The notes under the pieces: model-generated
The model's database searches: none
What the model was told of the DNA's origin: nothing
The model's input: the letters and a program-made list of their open reading frames with translations, nothing else
From: Ipomoea triloba
Taxonomy: Eukaryota > Streptophyta > Magnoliopsida > Solanales > Convolvulaceae
Assembly: GCF_003576645.1 (NCBI RefSeq)
Contig: NC_044925.1
Span: 22,685,964 to 22,749,963 of the forward strand
Reading direction: 5' to 3'
Length of the DNA: 64,000 nucleotides
Translations under genes and position numbers: made by a program
Part shown: positions 27,262 to 38,505 of the stretch, in pieces
How the letters are laid out: every line of letters starts with the position of its first letter
Numbering within the stretch: position 1 is the first letter of the stretch

Positions 27262-28496
27262 ATGGGACGCTCGAAAGAAATTGCAAAGAAATCAAAACAT
27301 GATTAGGATAATCGAGTCGATCAAGGACACAGCAGCACACTACAGCTCAATAGGCTATACAAGAGCCGGGATCAAGGTCACTACGACACTTGACACCTAT
27401 TCAACTCGCAACAGTAGACAACTATAAAGGAAAACAGCTTTCTGTTGGCCGTCACTTTGAGGATAATGTTTTAAGAGAATTTGGTTATTTGCAAGAAGTG
27501 AATATGCTCCTTAGGCACCCACAGCTCCGCTATCTGTTTCAGTGGAGATGACCCACCTATGCGCCTGTCACCTATGAATTCTTGGCGACCCTAGAGATTA
27601 GAAGGGAAGTCAACGATGCAAGGGAGTCTATTTCATTCACTCTTTTCGGCAACCACTACAGTATGTCTGTTAACACTTTAGGTGTTACACTCGGTTTTCA
27701 TGATGTAACAAGCGTGTCCATGCCTTATTTCAGAGATTTCAAAGAAGATTTTGATTCAGATGAAGTTGCTAGACGATATTGGAGAAGCATCACAAACAAT
27801 GCCCCATACAACTCTTCAAACTTGAAGGCAAAGCTCATCACCCGGAATGCTTTGAAGGCTATCAGATTAGCCTTTGCTATAAATCTCTCTGGACGAACCA
27901 CGAATAGAAACAAGGTATACAAGCAGGACTTATTCTACATGTGGTGCATGGAGAATGATGTCAGTATCAACATGGGCGTTCAGGCTAGGAAATGGCTCCA
28001 GACCCAACTAAAGCCAAAGGTTCAGACTGTGTTTATTGGACCTTTTGTTTCTAAATTGTGTATTGGGTTGGGCCTACTGGACCAGTTGATGGGGGAGAGA
28101 TCTGATGGTTGCTCAATTTCTTTTACCGTGGGAGAGTTCTTTGCCGCAGAACTAAGGCTTGGAGGTGATGATGCACCCGATTTAAATGCTTCTGATAATG
28201 ATGATGAGGACGAGGAAGAGAATGAGGAGGAAGACGCTGCACAGGAGCAAGGCCCAACTCCAATGGAGTGGACCGCGTCGCAAAATTTTCATAGACAACT
28301 ACATGAGGAACAAATGAACTATTGGCCTGAGGAGCATACTTGGCAGGAAAGCCATTTCACATCCATCTCCGCAAGACAGGATGTTCACACCGAGGATCTC
28401 AACCGCATGAGACAAGCGGTGGAGAATAATGATAGAAGAATTGCCGCTCTTGAAGCTCGATTCGACAGGCAATTTCATCCCTTCGGTGATGAGTGA
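27262..28496 (+). pseudogene. Athila-type env-position ORF (putative plant transposon protein domain)
   Basis: An ATG at 27262 follows an intron-like AG and opens MGRSKEIAKKSK, but the frame stops after 14 codons. From 27420 another frame runs GKQLSVGRHFEDNVLREFGY and on to an in-frame TGA at 27549-27551. It then continues open as FLATLEIRREVNDARESISF for about 300 residues to TGA 28494. The body resembles the putative plant transposon protein domain (Pfam Transposase_32) often found between integrase and 3' LTR in Athila elements. After an acidic stretch (about 28180-28250) the C terminus looks coiled-coil (NRMRQAVENNDRRIAALEAR). At least two lesions make it non-functional. The role of the family is unclear. 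Confidence 0.75.
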
Positions 28497-30343
28497 TACC
28501 TTCCTCAACTATTCTCGGTCCTGACTGATTAACACTTGATTCTGAGTTCTGTGACTTGGGTTACTATGATTGCTGGTCCCGTCTGAACATTAGGATCCCT
28601 ATGCGTGGGGTTCCGACTTTTATTTCTTTTGTTTCTTTTCTATGCTTTACTTTACTTTATTGCTTTATGTTATTTAATTTCCAACTGCTTTACTTATCCG
28701 CATTTATATTTGAATAATTCTTCTTATTTACATGCTTTATTATTTATGTTTCTGCTTTTATATTTCTATCAGTTTATAATAATTGAATAGTACTCCGAAA
28801 ACCCTTTTTGTATGTTATGTCTCCATTTCTTATAGAGCATCTATAACGGGAGAAGGCCTATGCTGGAAGCTAAAGTGTGGAAAGAGGGATGCATACTTGG
28901 TTTATCCTCTTATCCCTTTTCTAATTTTAAGCCCCGTTTTGATCTTTAAAGTGTGGAAATATTTTCTTTATAGCTTTGTGTATGAGTATACTTAAGTTTA
29001 CCATGATTAATAAGATCGTTTGATGCATACCCTTTATCCCAGAGCAATTTCCAAAGTGTGGAAAGGGATTTTTAATTCTCTATCCTTAGAATCCCTGTTT
29101 CGTTCCTTTACCCTGTACGTATAGAAACATCGATGATGATGTTTACTTTAAAGTGTGGAAAGGACGCACTTTGTGCTTTACATGCTTACATGCTTAATAT
29201 TAGAAGTTGAAGCTCTTGGGAATGATAAGCGGGTGCATTTGCAGTTTTGAAAAGAGAGTTATTATTTGTGTTATCTAGGGAGAATTTTGAGTAGATGCCC
29301 AAAAATTTTTACTCTCGAAATATCTTTGAGGAAGTTACTTTTTGCACCCATGAGAGAGTTAGAGCCAAATAAGTTTATATTCTTGCCTGCTTGCATGATG
29401 TTCACCTCTTATATACGTAGGACCTTAGTCAAGGATCTCTCGAAGTGGGAGTGTGCACTCTTTAATTTGAGAAAGATAAAACTAGCGAGGCCCGGAATTG
29501 AACTAACCTTGGTAGGGCATGGGGCAAAAGGTGAGCCTAATGATGAGCTTAATGAGAAAACAAAACCCTTGAACATTAAATAGAAAAAGGCATGAGGGGT
29601 TGACACGAGGAGAAATCGAAAAGGCAAAAGGCCAAGCACCAAAAGAGTTTAAGAAAAATTGAGGGAAGCCAATTCGTTGGGTTGTGTCAAACCATAGTCT
29701 TCGGTAAGCAAAAAGTTTTATCTAGAGTCGGTTGTTCACATAAAAAGATCCCAAGAATTGAGAAAATAGAGCTGAGGTGAGCCGCTTTGCTAGAATTCGA
29801 GTACCCATTGCACTGACCTTCGAAAAAGCATGGATCTCCCTGTGAAGTCGGGTGGCTCGATGACGTTATCCTAGGAAGTGAGAAGAAAGAGGGACCGCGC
29901 TAAGCCAAAAGCGGTGAGTGGTCCATGCCCCTACCCTCATTTACATTTACGTTGGGCTTTGGCGTATAAGGATGGAAAGTTGATTAGCTAGTGCACATCG
30001 TTCCCACTAGTGGGATCGGCTAGAGGCCCTATTTAAATAAAAGGTGAACCGAAACTTTGGAAATGCATGCTTGCGTATAGTGCGAGAAGTGTGATCCCTT
30101 GTTTTATTTGTTTTATCTACGAAAGGTTTTTATTTCCCGAAAATATTTCTTGAGTTGCTGACATCTTACCAAAATCCTTTATAGATAACACAAATGATTT
30201 CCCCCGTTTCAACAGTCTTAGACACCCATTATTTTGACTTGCCAAAAGCTTTATTTTGCATGGGAGAGTATCTCGGAGACTTATATGCTTAGAGAGTAAA
30301 ATGTCTTGCTTGAGGACAAGCAAGAAGCAAAGTGTGGAAAATT
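28497..30343 (+). other. 3' untranslated region of the Athila-like element
   Basis: No ORF is supported. AAAGTGTGGAAAGG-type phrases recur at about 28872, 28948, 29055 and 29150, indicating old internal repeats. The end (GCTTGAGGACAAGCAAGAAG, then AAGTGTGGAAAATT) resembles the stretch just before the 3' LTR in Athila/Tat elements and is the probable polypurine-tract region. Confidence 0.6.
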
Positions 30344-31670
30344 TGATAAGACTCCGAGATACCCTTATTTCAGGCACATTTTAGGGTGTTTTATCGCGTC
30401 TATAGCATCCTTATTTGGTAAATTATGTGCGTAAATGTTTGAAAATCACTAACTGATGCACAAAAGCTATTTTTAGCTTAAAAGAAGTAAAACAGGAGCC
30501 CCGGGATCAAATAGGACCAAAAGATGAGCTTAAAGAGCAAACCAGGCAAAAGCGGAGCCCCGGAGGACCAAACTGGAAGGCCGCACGCATGTGAGCAAGC
30601 GTGGAAACTTTCCAGAAGCTCCCCACGCACGCTCACACGCGTGTGAGAGGCGTGGAAGCGTGATGCGCGAATTTTAGCTAGGGTTGTCATTTCGGAGACT
30701 ATTTAAACCCCTTTGATGAATTTCCAGAGGAGGATTCCAGAATTTTAGTTTTCCCTTTTCTTAGTTTTTCCTTTGGAGAACTTTCTCCATTTTTTCTTAG
30801 TTTTTAGATTAGATCAATCTCCATTGTAGAAGACAACAAGCTTGGATTGAAGATCTTCTTCTCTCTAGGTGATCTATATTTCATTTCTATAATTTTAGTA
30901 ATCTTATTCTTGGATTAAATTAGCTTTTGCTTGCATTTCATATCATGAGTAGCTAATTTAGTCTAGGGATTTGGATTGTGTGATTGAATATTGCTTTTGT
31001 GATGATCTTATTTCTATATCTTGGATCTATGAGTTTGTGTTGATGGATTATCTATTCTTGTCTTTTGATTGTTGTTTTGATGAGATCTTGTTTGGATTTG
31101 GCCAATCTAGATGAGAGATTGAGCTCTTGACTCTTTCATGTCTTTGATTAGAGTTAGGATTTAAAGCTTTACACAATCAAAGTTCCTATGGACTTCTTAA
31201 GAATAGTAGGATAGTGTGTAGCTGAAGTGTTTGATAAAATTTCTCTTAGAACTTTGGATGCTTGAAGGCACTCCTACGTCAAAGAAGCCTTAGTACACAA
31301 GGTGGAAAAGGACTAAGACAACACACTCTTGAATAGCCAATATCCTAGCAATCCTAATCCATGACCTTGCACTCTCACTATGCAATATTCATGAACACTA
31401 TCCAATCCCTACCCCTTTTACATATTCCCAAAATCACTTTTACTTTACTACTCTTTTTGCACTCAAACCAACCAATGAACTACACTCTCACTTGCAATTT
31501 CACCCTTCACCACACTCAAGTCCTATGCATGATCCAATCAAGTAAACTCCCGAATGTTTGACATACCTCCACGTCCCTCCTTCGAGACCGACACTCGGGG
31601 AGTCACAGACTTTCCGTTTTATGATACAAATATCTTTTGACATTTCACCCTATGCACGCAAGTGTTGTCA
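30344..31670 (+). repeat. 3' LTR of the Athila-like element
   Basis: It begins TGATAAGACTCC right after the purine-rich stretch and ends TTGTCA, giving TG...CA ends. Length is about 1.33 kb. A TATTTAAA sequence at 30699-30706 may be the TATA box, with a transcribed-looking pyrimidine-rich region after it. The end could instead be TTATCA at 31690, but sequence from 31671 pairs with the left arm of the host TIR element. No second LTR is in the window. Confidence 0.65.
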
Positions 31671-31797
31671 AAGGGTAATAGCTATTATCAGCACCCCCTG
31701 TTATTAGTCTATTACTGACCTATTAGGAATAGATATTTTATTTTATTTCCATTTTTACCCTTTTCTAAACCTTAATTTTTTAGACTCATTTTTTCTC

Positions 31798-31798
<1 letters not shown>

Positions 31799-31834
<36 letters not shown>
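31799..31834. repeat. (AAT)n microsatellite in a TIR element arm
   Basis: About 11 units. The corresponding element at 44467-57030 also has an (ATA)n tract. Confidence 0.95.
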
Positions 31835-31837
<3 letters not shown>

Positions 31838-32046
31838 TTTATACAAGGGCATTTATGTCTTTTAAATATATATACCATTTCTATTCCTCTAACCAACCAA
31901 ACGCTGGAATACAATTCCCAAGTCTATTCCTTCAGCGAACCAAACAATATAATACAATTTCTATTATATTCCTTACCTATTCCATTCCTTATGGAATAAT
32001 ATTCATATTCCCTCCAAATTCATTATGTGAACCAAACGTGCTGTAA

Positions 32047-33221
32047 AGATGATAAAATAAATTAACAATTACGATGTTAATGCTAATAATGAAGTTTTTA
32101 TGAGTTGCTAATTTTCAAACAACATTCGTGTGAAACCTTTTTAGGCTCATTTTTTAATTATGTTTTCACTCCTTTGCGTGTTAGTGAGAACTTCTATGTT
32201 GTTCAATTCAAGCTCCTTTAAAAAGGGGTTGTATTTATACTAGTTCAAACACATTTTCCTCTTTCAACGTGAGACAAAAGTTTCTTCAAAACATTCCCAT
32301 CTTTATTTTTCCAACTCAAATCAGTATAATTTGATAATCAATTTCTCATTCACCAATTATTTTTTTGAGCATACAATATATCAATTTCTTTGTATCATTT
32401 AGAAGATGAACTCAAATTCACATTGACTCAACCCAAATTAAAAGTGGATCCCACAAATATTTGTACTACAAAATAATAACTTCAAATCCTATTTTTGCTA
32501 AAATTTTCAACAATATGTTTAGCAAAAAGATATTGTACAAACTCTACAAAATTAATTCAAAGTAATAATTTATGGTACAATGCTCTTAAGATTGGGCATT
32601 CCTATTCAACATTTGAAGCATTGATTATGAACCCAATATGGAAGGCAAAGCTTTAGCAATGGAATTGATTTGGTTATTAGGTGGGAGCAACACTTACAAT
32701 GGTCACGGTTGATGGTTGTGTCAACAAATTGATTCTCTTCTCCTCGAGTATTTCGAGGTTGGTTTGTTTGTAATTACTTTGGGTCAAAAGTCAACCTTTT
32801 CCATGTGCTCTTCCTATTACACTACTAAATTAATCATGTTTTCATGTTCTTCAATTTCGTGTTGATGATGGAATTTCTAACTTATTTACAATGTCAATTT
32901 TTTATTATTTTTTTTGATGATGAGGGAAAGTTACAGTTATGATTTAAATGTATACATTGAATAAATTTTATTATGTGTAGTTCACGAATCACATAAAAAA
33001 AGTCATTGCATACATATTGAAATATAATTATTGTTTTTTTTTTTTGATAGAAAAGGAGGGAATAAAATCCGTTGGTCGATCTACAAAGTATCCATCCCCA
33101 GCTCACGGAAAATTCTTCTATGGAAACCGGCCCCAATAGTATCCTCATCAAGTATCGTCCGCAGGTCACTTGGAACCTCCATGAACTGGTAGAATTATAA
33201 TTATTGTGATCTTACACCATT
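32047..33221. other. Gene-free AT-rich region
   Basis: No ORF, RNA gene or clear transposon is seen. Confidence 0.5.
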
Positions 33222-33575
33222 TTACAACTTGAAAAGTAGTAATTGAAAATTAATGGAAATGTAAAATACATACTAAAATGTTATTATTTGCTCATTTTCA
33301 TTAGATTGCCATTACTAAAATGTTATTATTTGCTCATTTTCATTAGATTGCCATTTCTAAAATGTTATTATTTGCTCATTTTCATTAGATTGCCATTTTA
33401 CAACTTGAAAAGTAGTAATTGAAAATTAATGGAAATGTAAAATACATACTAAAATGTTATTATTTGCTCATTTTCATTAGATTGCCATTACTAAAATGTT
33501 ATTATTTGCTCATTTTCATTAGATTGCCATTTCTAAAATGTTATTATTTGCTCATTTTCATTAGATTGCCATTTC
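33222..33575. repeat. Hierarchical tandem repeat (about 170-bp unit with 41-bp subunits)
   Basis: A block starting TTTACAACTTGAAAAGTAGT at 33222 repeats at 33392. Each block contains three copies of a 41-bp unit, TAAAATGTTATTATTTGC followed by TCATTTTCATTAGATTGCCAT. The two blocks are almost identical, including internal variants (CCATTACTAAA versus CCATTTCTAAA), so the 41-bp array formed first and was then duplicated as a block. Confidence 0.93.
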
Positions 33576-33825
33576 TATAATCTTATTGTAAGTCTAAGAA
33601 TGACAACATGATCAAGTGAGATATATGCAAGACATATTTTCTATTCCCAATTTTGACTTTCCCTTGTTTCCCTTAGATTCGAGAGAAATATTTTTCTGAC
33701 TTGATACCAACGAGGACAAAGAGTACCTCTTTTGATATATACAATTATATATCTTTAAAATATCATTCTAAAACTACTAATAAAGTTATTGAGATTTAGA
33801 AATTAGAAAATTATATAGAGCAAAT

Positions 33826-34409
33826 ACCAATTTTGGTCCCACAACTATTAGTAAAATGATAATTTTGTCCACATGTTTAATTTCTACCAATTTTGGTCCC
33901 AGGACTATTGTTTTAGTACCAATTTTGGTCGCACGACTACTGTTTCAGTGCCAAAATTCATCCCTTCTGTCACCCATCAGTTTAAAACGTGTCAAAATCT
34001 AAAAATTTTAAAGGTATTTTCGTCCTTTTCAACTCAATATCTCAATTTGAGTATGAATAAAGAGATTTAAGTCTTAAGATCGATCACAATTCACAGTTCT
34101 CCTCCTCAAATTAAGGTAAAATGAGGAGGAAAATTACGAATTTTGATCGATCTTAAGACTTAAATCAATTTATTCATGCTCAAATTGGGATATTAAGTTG
34201 AAAATGAAGAAATACTCTTAACAAGTTTAGATTTTTGCACGTTTTAAACAAATCTGTGACCGGCGCGATGAATTTTGACACTAAAACAATAGTTATTGAT
34301 GAAAATTGGTACTAAAACAATATTCGTGGGATCAAAATTGGTATAAACTAAATATGATGATCAAAATTGTCATTTTGCTAATAGTCGTGGGACCAAAATT
34401 TATATATTG
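33826..34409. mobile_element. Fold-back MITE, arms of about 280 bp
   Basis: The left arm has ACCAATTTTGGTCCCACAAC, CTATTAGTAAAATGA and AGATTTAAGTCTTAAGATCG; the right arm carries the reverse complements in mirrored order (CGATCTTAAGACTTAAATC, TCATTTTGCTAATAG, GTGGGACCAAAATT). The centre lies near 34110 around CCTCCTC/GAGGAGG. No coding capacity. A target duplication is not obvious. Confidence 0.8.
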
Positions 34410-35204
34410 AGGCTAGACCAAGGAGGGTACTCTTCATCCTCTCTCTTGTTCATCGAATTTTGTCCCACACTTGTCCTTGTTACGAGAAAAGACTGAATTT
34501 TCGTGGGGGTTGAAGATAATTATCATTCCTACAAATTGAATTTTGTCATAACCCTTAAGCCCTAGGCATTAAGCTTTTTGGTTGGATTTAAGTAGAGAAT
34601 TTTTCATTAGACATGGACACGCTCAATACCTTGTACTGAAATTCTTATGCAATTGAAGTTTGATTACTTACTATAATTTTTTTGATAATGTTATTTACTG
34701 CCAGCCACAATAGTCAAGGATTAAAAATAAAATTTGATCATTAAATTAAATATATTTTGGTGTTAGTTTGTGTTGTCAACTTTTGAACTATCGTTCTCTT
34801 TTACCTAGATCACCTATGGAGTTAACTAAAACCTCATTAGCTTAATTAATAGAGATACACTGAACTAATTGATAAAATGTATAGACACAGAGATATATAA
34901 ATATAATAAATTAATGAAAAAAATGTTATTTTTACTTCTTTAAAAAAAAAAAAAAACTATCCTACTTAAAATCTAGTAGTGTAATAGTCTGCAAACAACA
35001 CAGGAAAGATAAACCAAGATGATCTTGTGCGAAAATTTTGACCAAAAGAATATTAGGTAAGAATTGAATTTATGACTTTCTGGTACAAGAATCATGCTCC
35101 ACCCACTCCTCCACTCTTTCGAGTCTATATCCATATTTATTTATTCACTATATTGGCAAAATAATTAATTCTATTTTTTGTCATAGATTTATAGATGAAA
35201 GTCC

Positions 35205-35530
35205 ATTTTTAGTCTTTTTTTTTTTTAATTAGAACATTTTCATTTGGTCCTAGTATTATTGTGCCATGATCATATTTAGTCATCCGTTAACAAAATCGTT
35301 GAAATGTTGTTAAATACAAAGACATTTTGATCTTTTTTATACAAACATGTTGACTCGTTATATATATATTTTTAATGTTTTTTTAAAACATCAATAATTG
35401 AAGACTGAAATGCATTTGAATTTAATGATATTTAAATGTTTTTGTTGATAAACGACAAAACGGTCATACTACAATAATACTATGACCAAAAGTGAATATT
35501 CTGATAAAAAATGAGTTAAATTAGATTGCC
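35205..35530. mobile_element. Likely MITE with imperfect inverted arms
   Basis: GGTCCTAGTATTATTGTGCC near 35255 pairs with CTACAATAATACTATGACC near 35468, and flanking arm sequence is partly complementary. The class is not determined. Confidence 0.5.
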
Positions 35531-36282
35531 ACATACAAATGTAGGAAAAAAAATGATATTAACTCTGGGCAAAACTAACACTAGCTAGTTAGTTAAGTGC
35601 ATAAAAAGAACAACAAAAAAAAAAAACGAAAAATCTAGGATCGGAAACTCTCTCTTTCTCCCTCTATACATACACACATATTCATACATATATATACACA
35701 GATATAGACATACACAGAGACACACACATATTGAATTAGAATAAGAAATGAAACGGTCCCCGCAGGAAGGCACGGGAGCTTTTAAGTGCTCAAAAAAGCT
35801 GAAATTTCTTGACTTCTTTTTCTCCTTTAGAAACATTTCTTTGCTCGTAAAGGCCCTACCAATCTTTACTTTTTAATTCTAAGCTTAGCTCACATTGGAC
35901 ACTTCCCTAAGCATCTCTCTCTCTATATATAAATATAAAAGTGTATGCACAATTCTTTTAATTAAGAAGTGAAAGAAGCATAAATAATTTATAAGAAGAA
36001 TGCTAATTATATTGGAATTATTATATAGTGCTCCTCCTAGATTACAATTTCATGATGTATTCATATTGGGATTGATTGTACTCATGATTGGAAAGCGATG
36101 AGTATTTTGTAATGGTTTAGCTAGCTAGCTTGGATAAATATATACACTAAACCCCACTACATACATGAATTGCTTGCTTTTCTAATGTTCAAGTTGGCAA
36201 TACACACTTAAAAGTTACGTTGATGAATCTAGCATACTTCGATTCCTTTTGTTTATTACACATTTTATCAATTATGTTTCTC

Positions 36283-36283
<1 letters not shown>

Positions 36284-36320
<37 letters not shown>
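36284..36320. repeat. (TA)n microsatellite
   Basis: About 18 TA units. Confidence 0.97.
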
Positions 36321-36327
<7 letters not shown>

Positions 36328-38259
36328 CGCACTTCGTAATTACATGTATCCGATCAAACCTGAACTGACCTCGAATCGTGTATGTAGGTTTCCCAACCAC
36401 GATACGGTTGATGATTGCATCTCTTGAGTTATCCACCCTTAGCTTAAACATAGTTACCTTACTTCCCAATCTTATAACTACTATGTCAATCAAGGTCGAG
36501 CAGATATTGCCAATGATTAGTCTTATAACCACAAACCGAATAGAATGAACTGTCGTCATGTCACTAGCGCGTAGGCTGTCAGCTCCTTGAGGAATGTACA
36601 CTTTGCATAACGATTAACGAAGACCTGACATGTGTTCCCCCCTCTAGTCTCTACCCTTATATAAGGAGCATTAAGTGCACCTTGAAGGGGACTTTGGGGA
36701 TGATTTCTCTAGAAAAAGTAGATCGGAATTGAACATCTTGAGCTGAGACAATCCGATCCTGTCCAACTATATATAGAATTTAAAATATTGGACAAAATGG
36801 CTGATACCGTTAGATAAGTTGTATCACTTTTGAAATGTTTTATTGATATATATTTAAGAGATATGGATTTAATTATTGCTGTTGTTGTTGAAGTGATGAA
36901 ATTTAAAATGTATTTTGTAAGTAAAAAAAATAAAAGGTAAAACAAATACATGCAATTCTAGCTTTATTTAAATAATAATAAATTTAAATATTAATTCGAC
37001 CACGTAACGTATTATGATTGGTGCATAAATAAGTCAATAGTAGTTTTCAAAAAAAGTCAATAGTAAATTATACAGAGTAATTTTTAATTTTAAAAAAATA
37101 GGAGAAGGGGGAATTATTGGGCAGTAAGTTTAGTGAGAAGTGAAGGAATCGAGGCCGTAGATTGACTAATCACCAACCTCACGTGCGATACCTGTCTGAC
37201 CAATATGGGTAGACTAGATTATTGGATTAGATTATGTATACAACTGTAGTTAATTAATTAATTAATTAATAGTTTATACGAGTGCCACTGTATCAGTGTA
37301 TATAATTATTGTTGTTAAACCTAAAATACTCCTTAACCCTCTACCATGTTGTCACCTTTGCCACCTTGTTTCTCAATTTTTCCACTCTGCTTTAATTAAT
37401 CGCCGACTGTTGTTCCAGCCAATCACACTTCTTACATATACTGTACATACTCATTTATTTTATTTATGAATTATGACAGGATAATTGGACAGATATCCGA
37501 CTCGAAACCACCCGAATGAGAGTATGAGACCAACGGTCACATAACGGGTGACATTTACTCTGGCACCAACCAAGATGAAACAATTATGATGGATACTATA
37601 GACCCAACTCTCCATTAGCTAATCGTTAGAAACATTAGCTAATTGGGCCGCTGGGTAGGTATTAGCCAAATTTCTGACTATCCGTGATTAAAAATTAAAA
37701 AGAAAAAAAATTGTAATTATGGTTGCTGAAAATGACCATCTAGAAATGTTTCTACTGGATTATGCTGTTGACAAAAATCGAAACAACTTACTTTTCTGCT
37801 ACACCACCAACCGTGGCCGAAAAGTGTATGAAGTTTAAAGATTTTTTTTTAGAATTCTATCAGCATAATATCAATAAGTATAAAATAATTAATGTTCAAT
37901 CTCATTATTTGTTTAACAACTAGATTATCAGTTTAAGCTTTGTTTACTTTGTAAATCATATTTGTCATTGTTAATTACAGAATTAAAAAAAAAAAAAAGA
38001 AGCAAAACAGTTGCCAATGAATGACAAAGATGCAATCCTCTCCATCTTTATCTATCAAAGCAATTGATTCCCTAATCCCTACCATTTTCATTATATAAAT
38101 CTCTCCATCTTCTTTCTTTTCCCACACCCCAAATCCACTAAAACCAACTCTCTACTTTCCACCATTAACACACACACCTTCAACTCTCTCTCTCTTCTCT
38201 CTCTCCTTCTGTCTTCAACAGCATTCTTAAACCTGCAAAGCTTTCTGAGCATTACCAGG

Positions 38260-38261
<2 letters not shown>
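36321..38261. other. Unassigned region upstream of the SDR gene
   Basis: 36321-36700 is less AT-rich than its surroundings and has no frame I can support. It may be a fragment of a retrotransposon, but no hallmark is visible. 37250-37270 is a (TTAA)n tract. 38000-38261 is pyrimidine-rich (CTCTCTCT near 38183-38204), as in many plant promoters and 5' UTRs, and may belong to the SDR gene. Confidence 0.4.

Positions 38262-38297
<36 letters not shown>
38262..38297. repeat. (TA)n microsatellite in the SDR upstream region
   Basis: About 17 TA units, roughly 210 bp before the start codon. Confidence 0.97.
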
Positions 38298-38303
<6 letters not shown>

Positions 38304-38505
38304 TATATTTACTACTTGTACTATATTGCCTTTTTCTAAGTTTTCATTCTTTGATTCACTGAAAAAGTTTCCATTCCATCATCAACAGTAGGCATTGTTT
38401 ACGTGGCTTTTGGGACATAATTTTAGGCCATCAATCTTGTCTCTCCCCCTCATACTAAAGTTGCTTGTAACATCATAATAAGCCACCACACTCGTGAAGA
38501 AAAAG

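Larger units (their letters stand above)
25620..31670 (+). mobile_element. Athila-like Ty3/gypsy retrotransposon remnant
   Basis: In order it holds a protease C-terminal half, sequence typical of the end of an Athila integrase region (TGGGAGGCAACCCAAG at 26070-26085), a leader with CACACG/CGTGTG palindromes, an env-position ORF, a long 3' untranslated region, a polypurine-type stretch and one LTR. Reverse transcriptase, RNase H and integrase domains are missing, as are the 5' LTR, primer binding site and gag. It is a 5'-truncated, internally deleted, non-mobile copy. Confidence 0.75.
25496..32043. mobile_element. Tourist-like (PIF/Harbinger) TIR element split by a retrotransposon
   Basis: The ends are CGGGCTGTTTGGTTCAC on the left and, in reverse complement, CAGCACGTTTGGTTCAC on the right. 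Both are flanked by TAA (25493-25495 and 32044-32046), the 3-bp duplication typical of Tourist elements. Subterminal sequence is also related: both arms repeat GGAATAG-type and TTTGGTTCGC motifs. The left arm ends GAGCTATTACCCTT at about 25618; the right arm restarts AAGGGTAATAGCT at 31671, its reverse complement. The Athila-like sequence therefore sits at the original centre. The right arm carries an (AAT)n tract at 31799-31834. No transposase is present. Confidence 0.75.

Noticed and set aside
31671..31690. LTR end at TTATCA 31690
   Set aside because: It is the perfect inverse of TGATAA, but sequence from 31671 pairs with the left arm of the host TIR element, so TTGTCA at 31670 is preferred.
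33222..33575. CRISPR-like array
   Set aside because: Units abut without unique spacers and the genome is that of a plant; it is a minisatellite.
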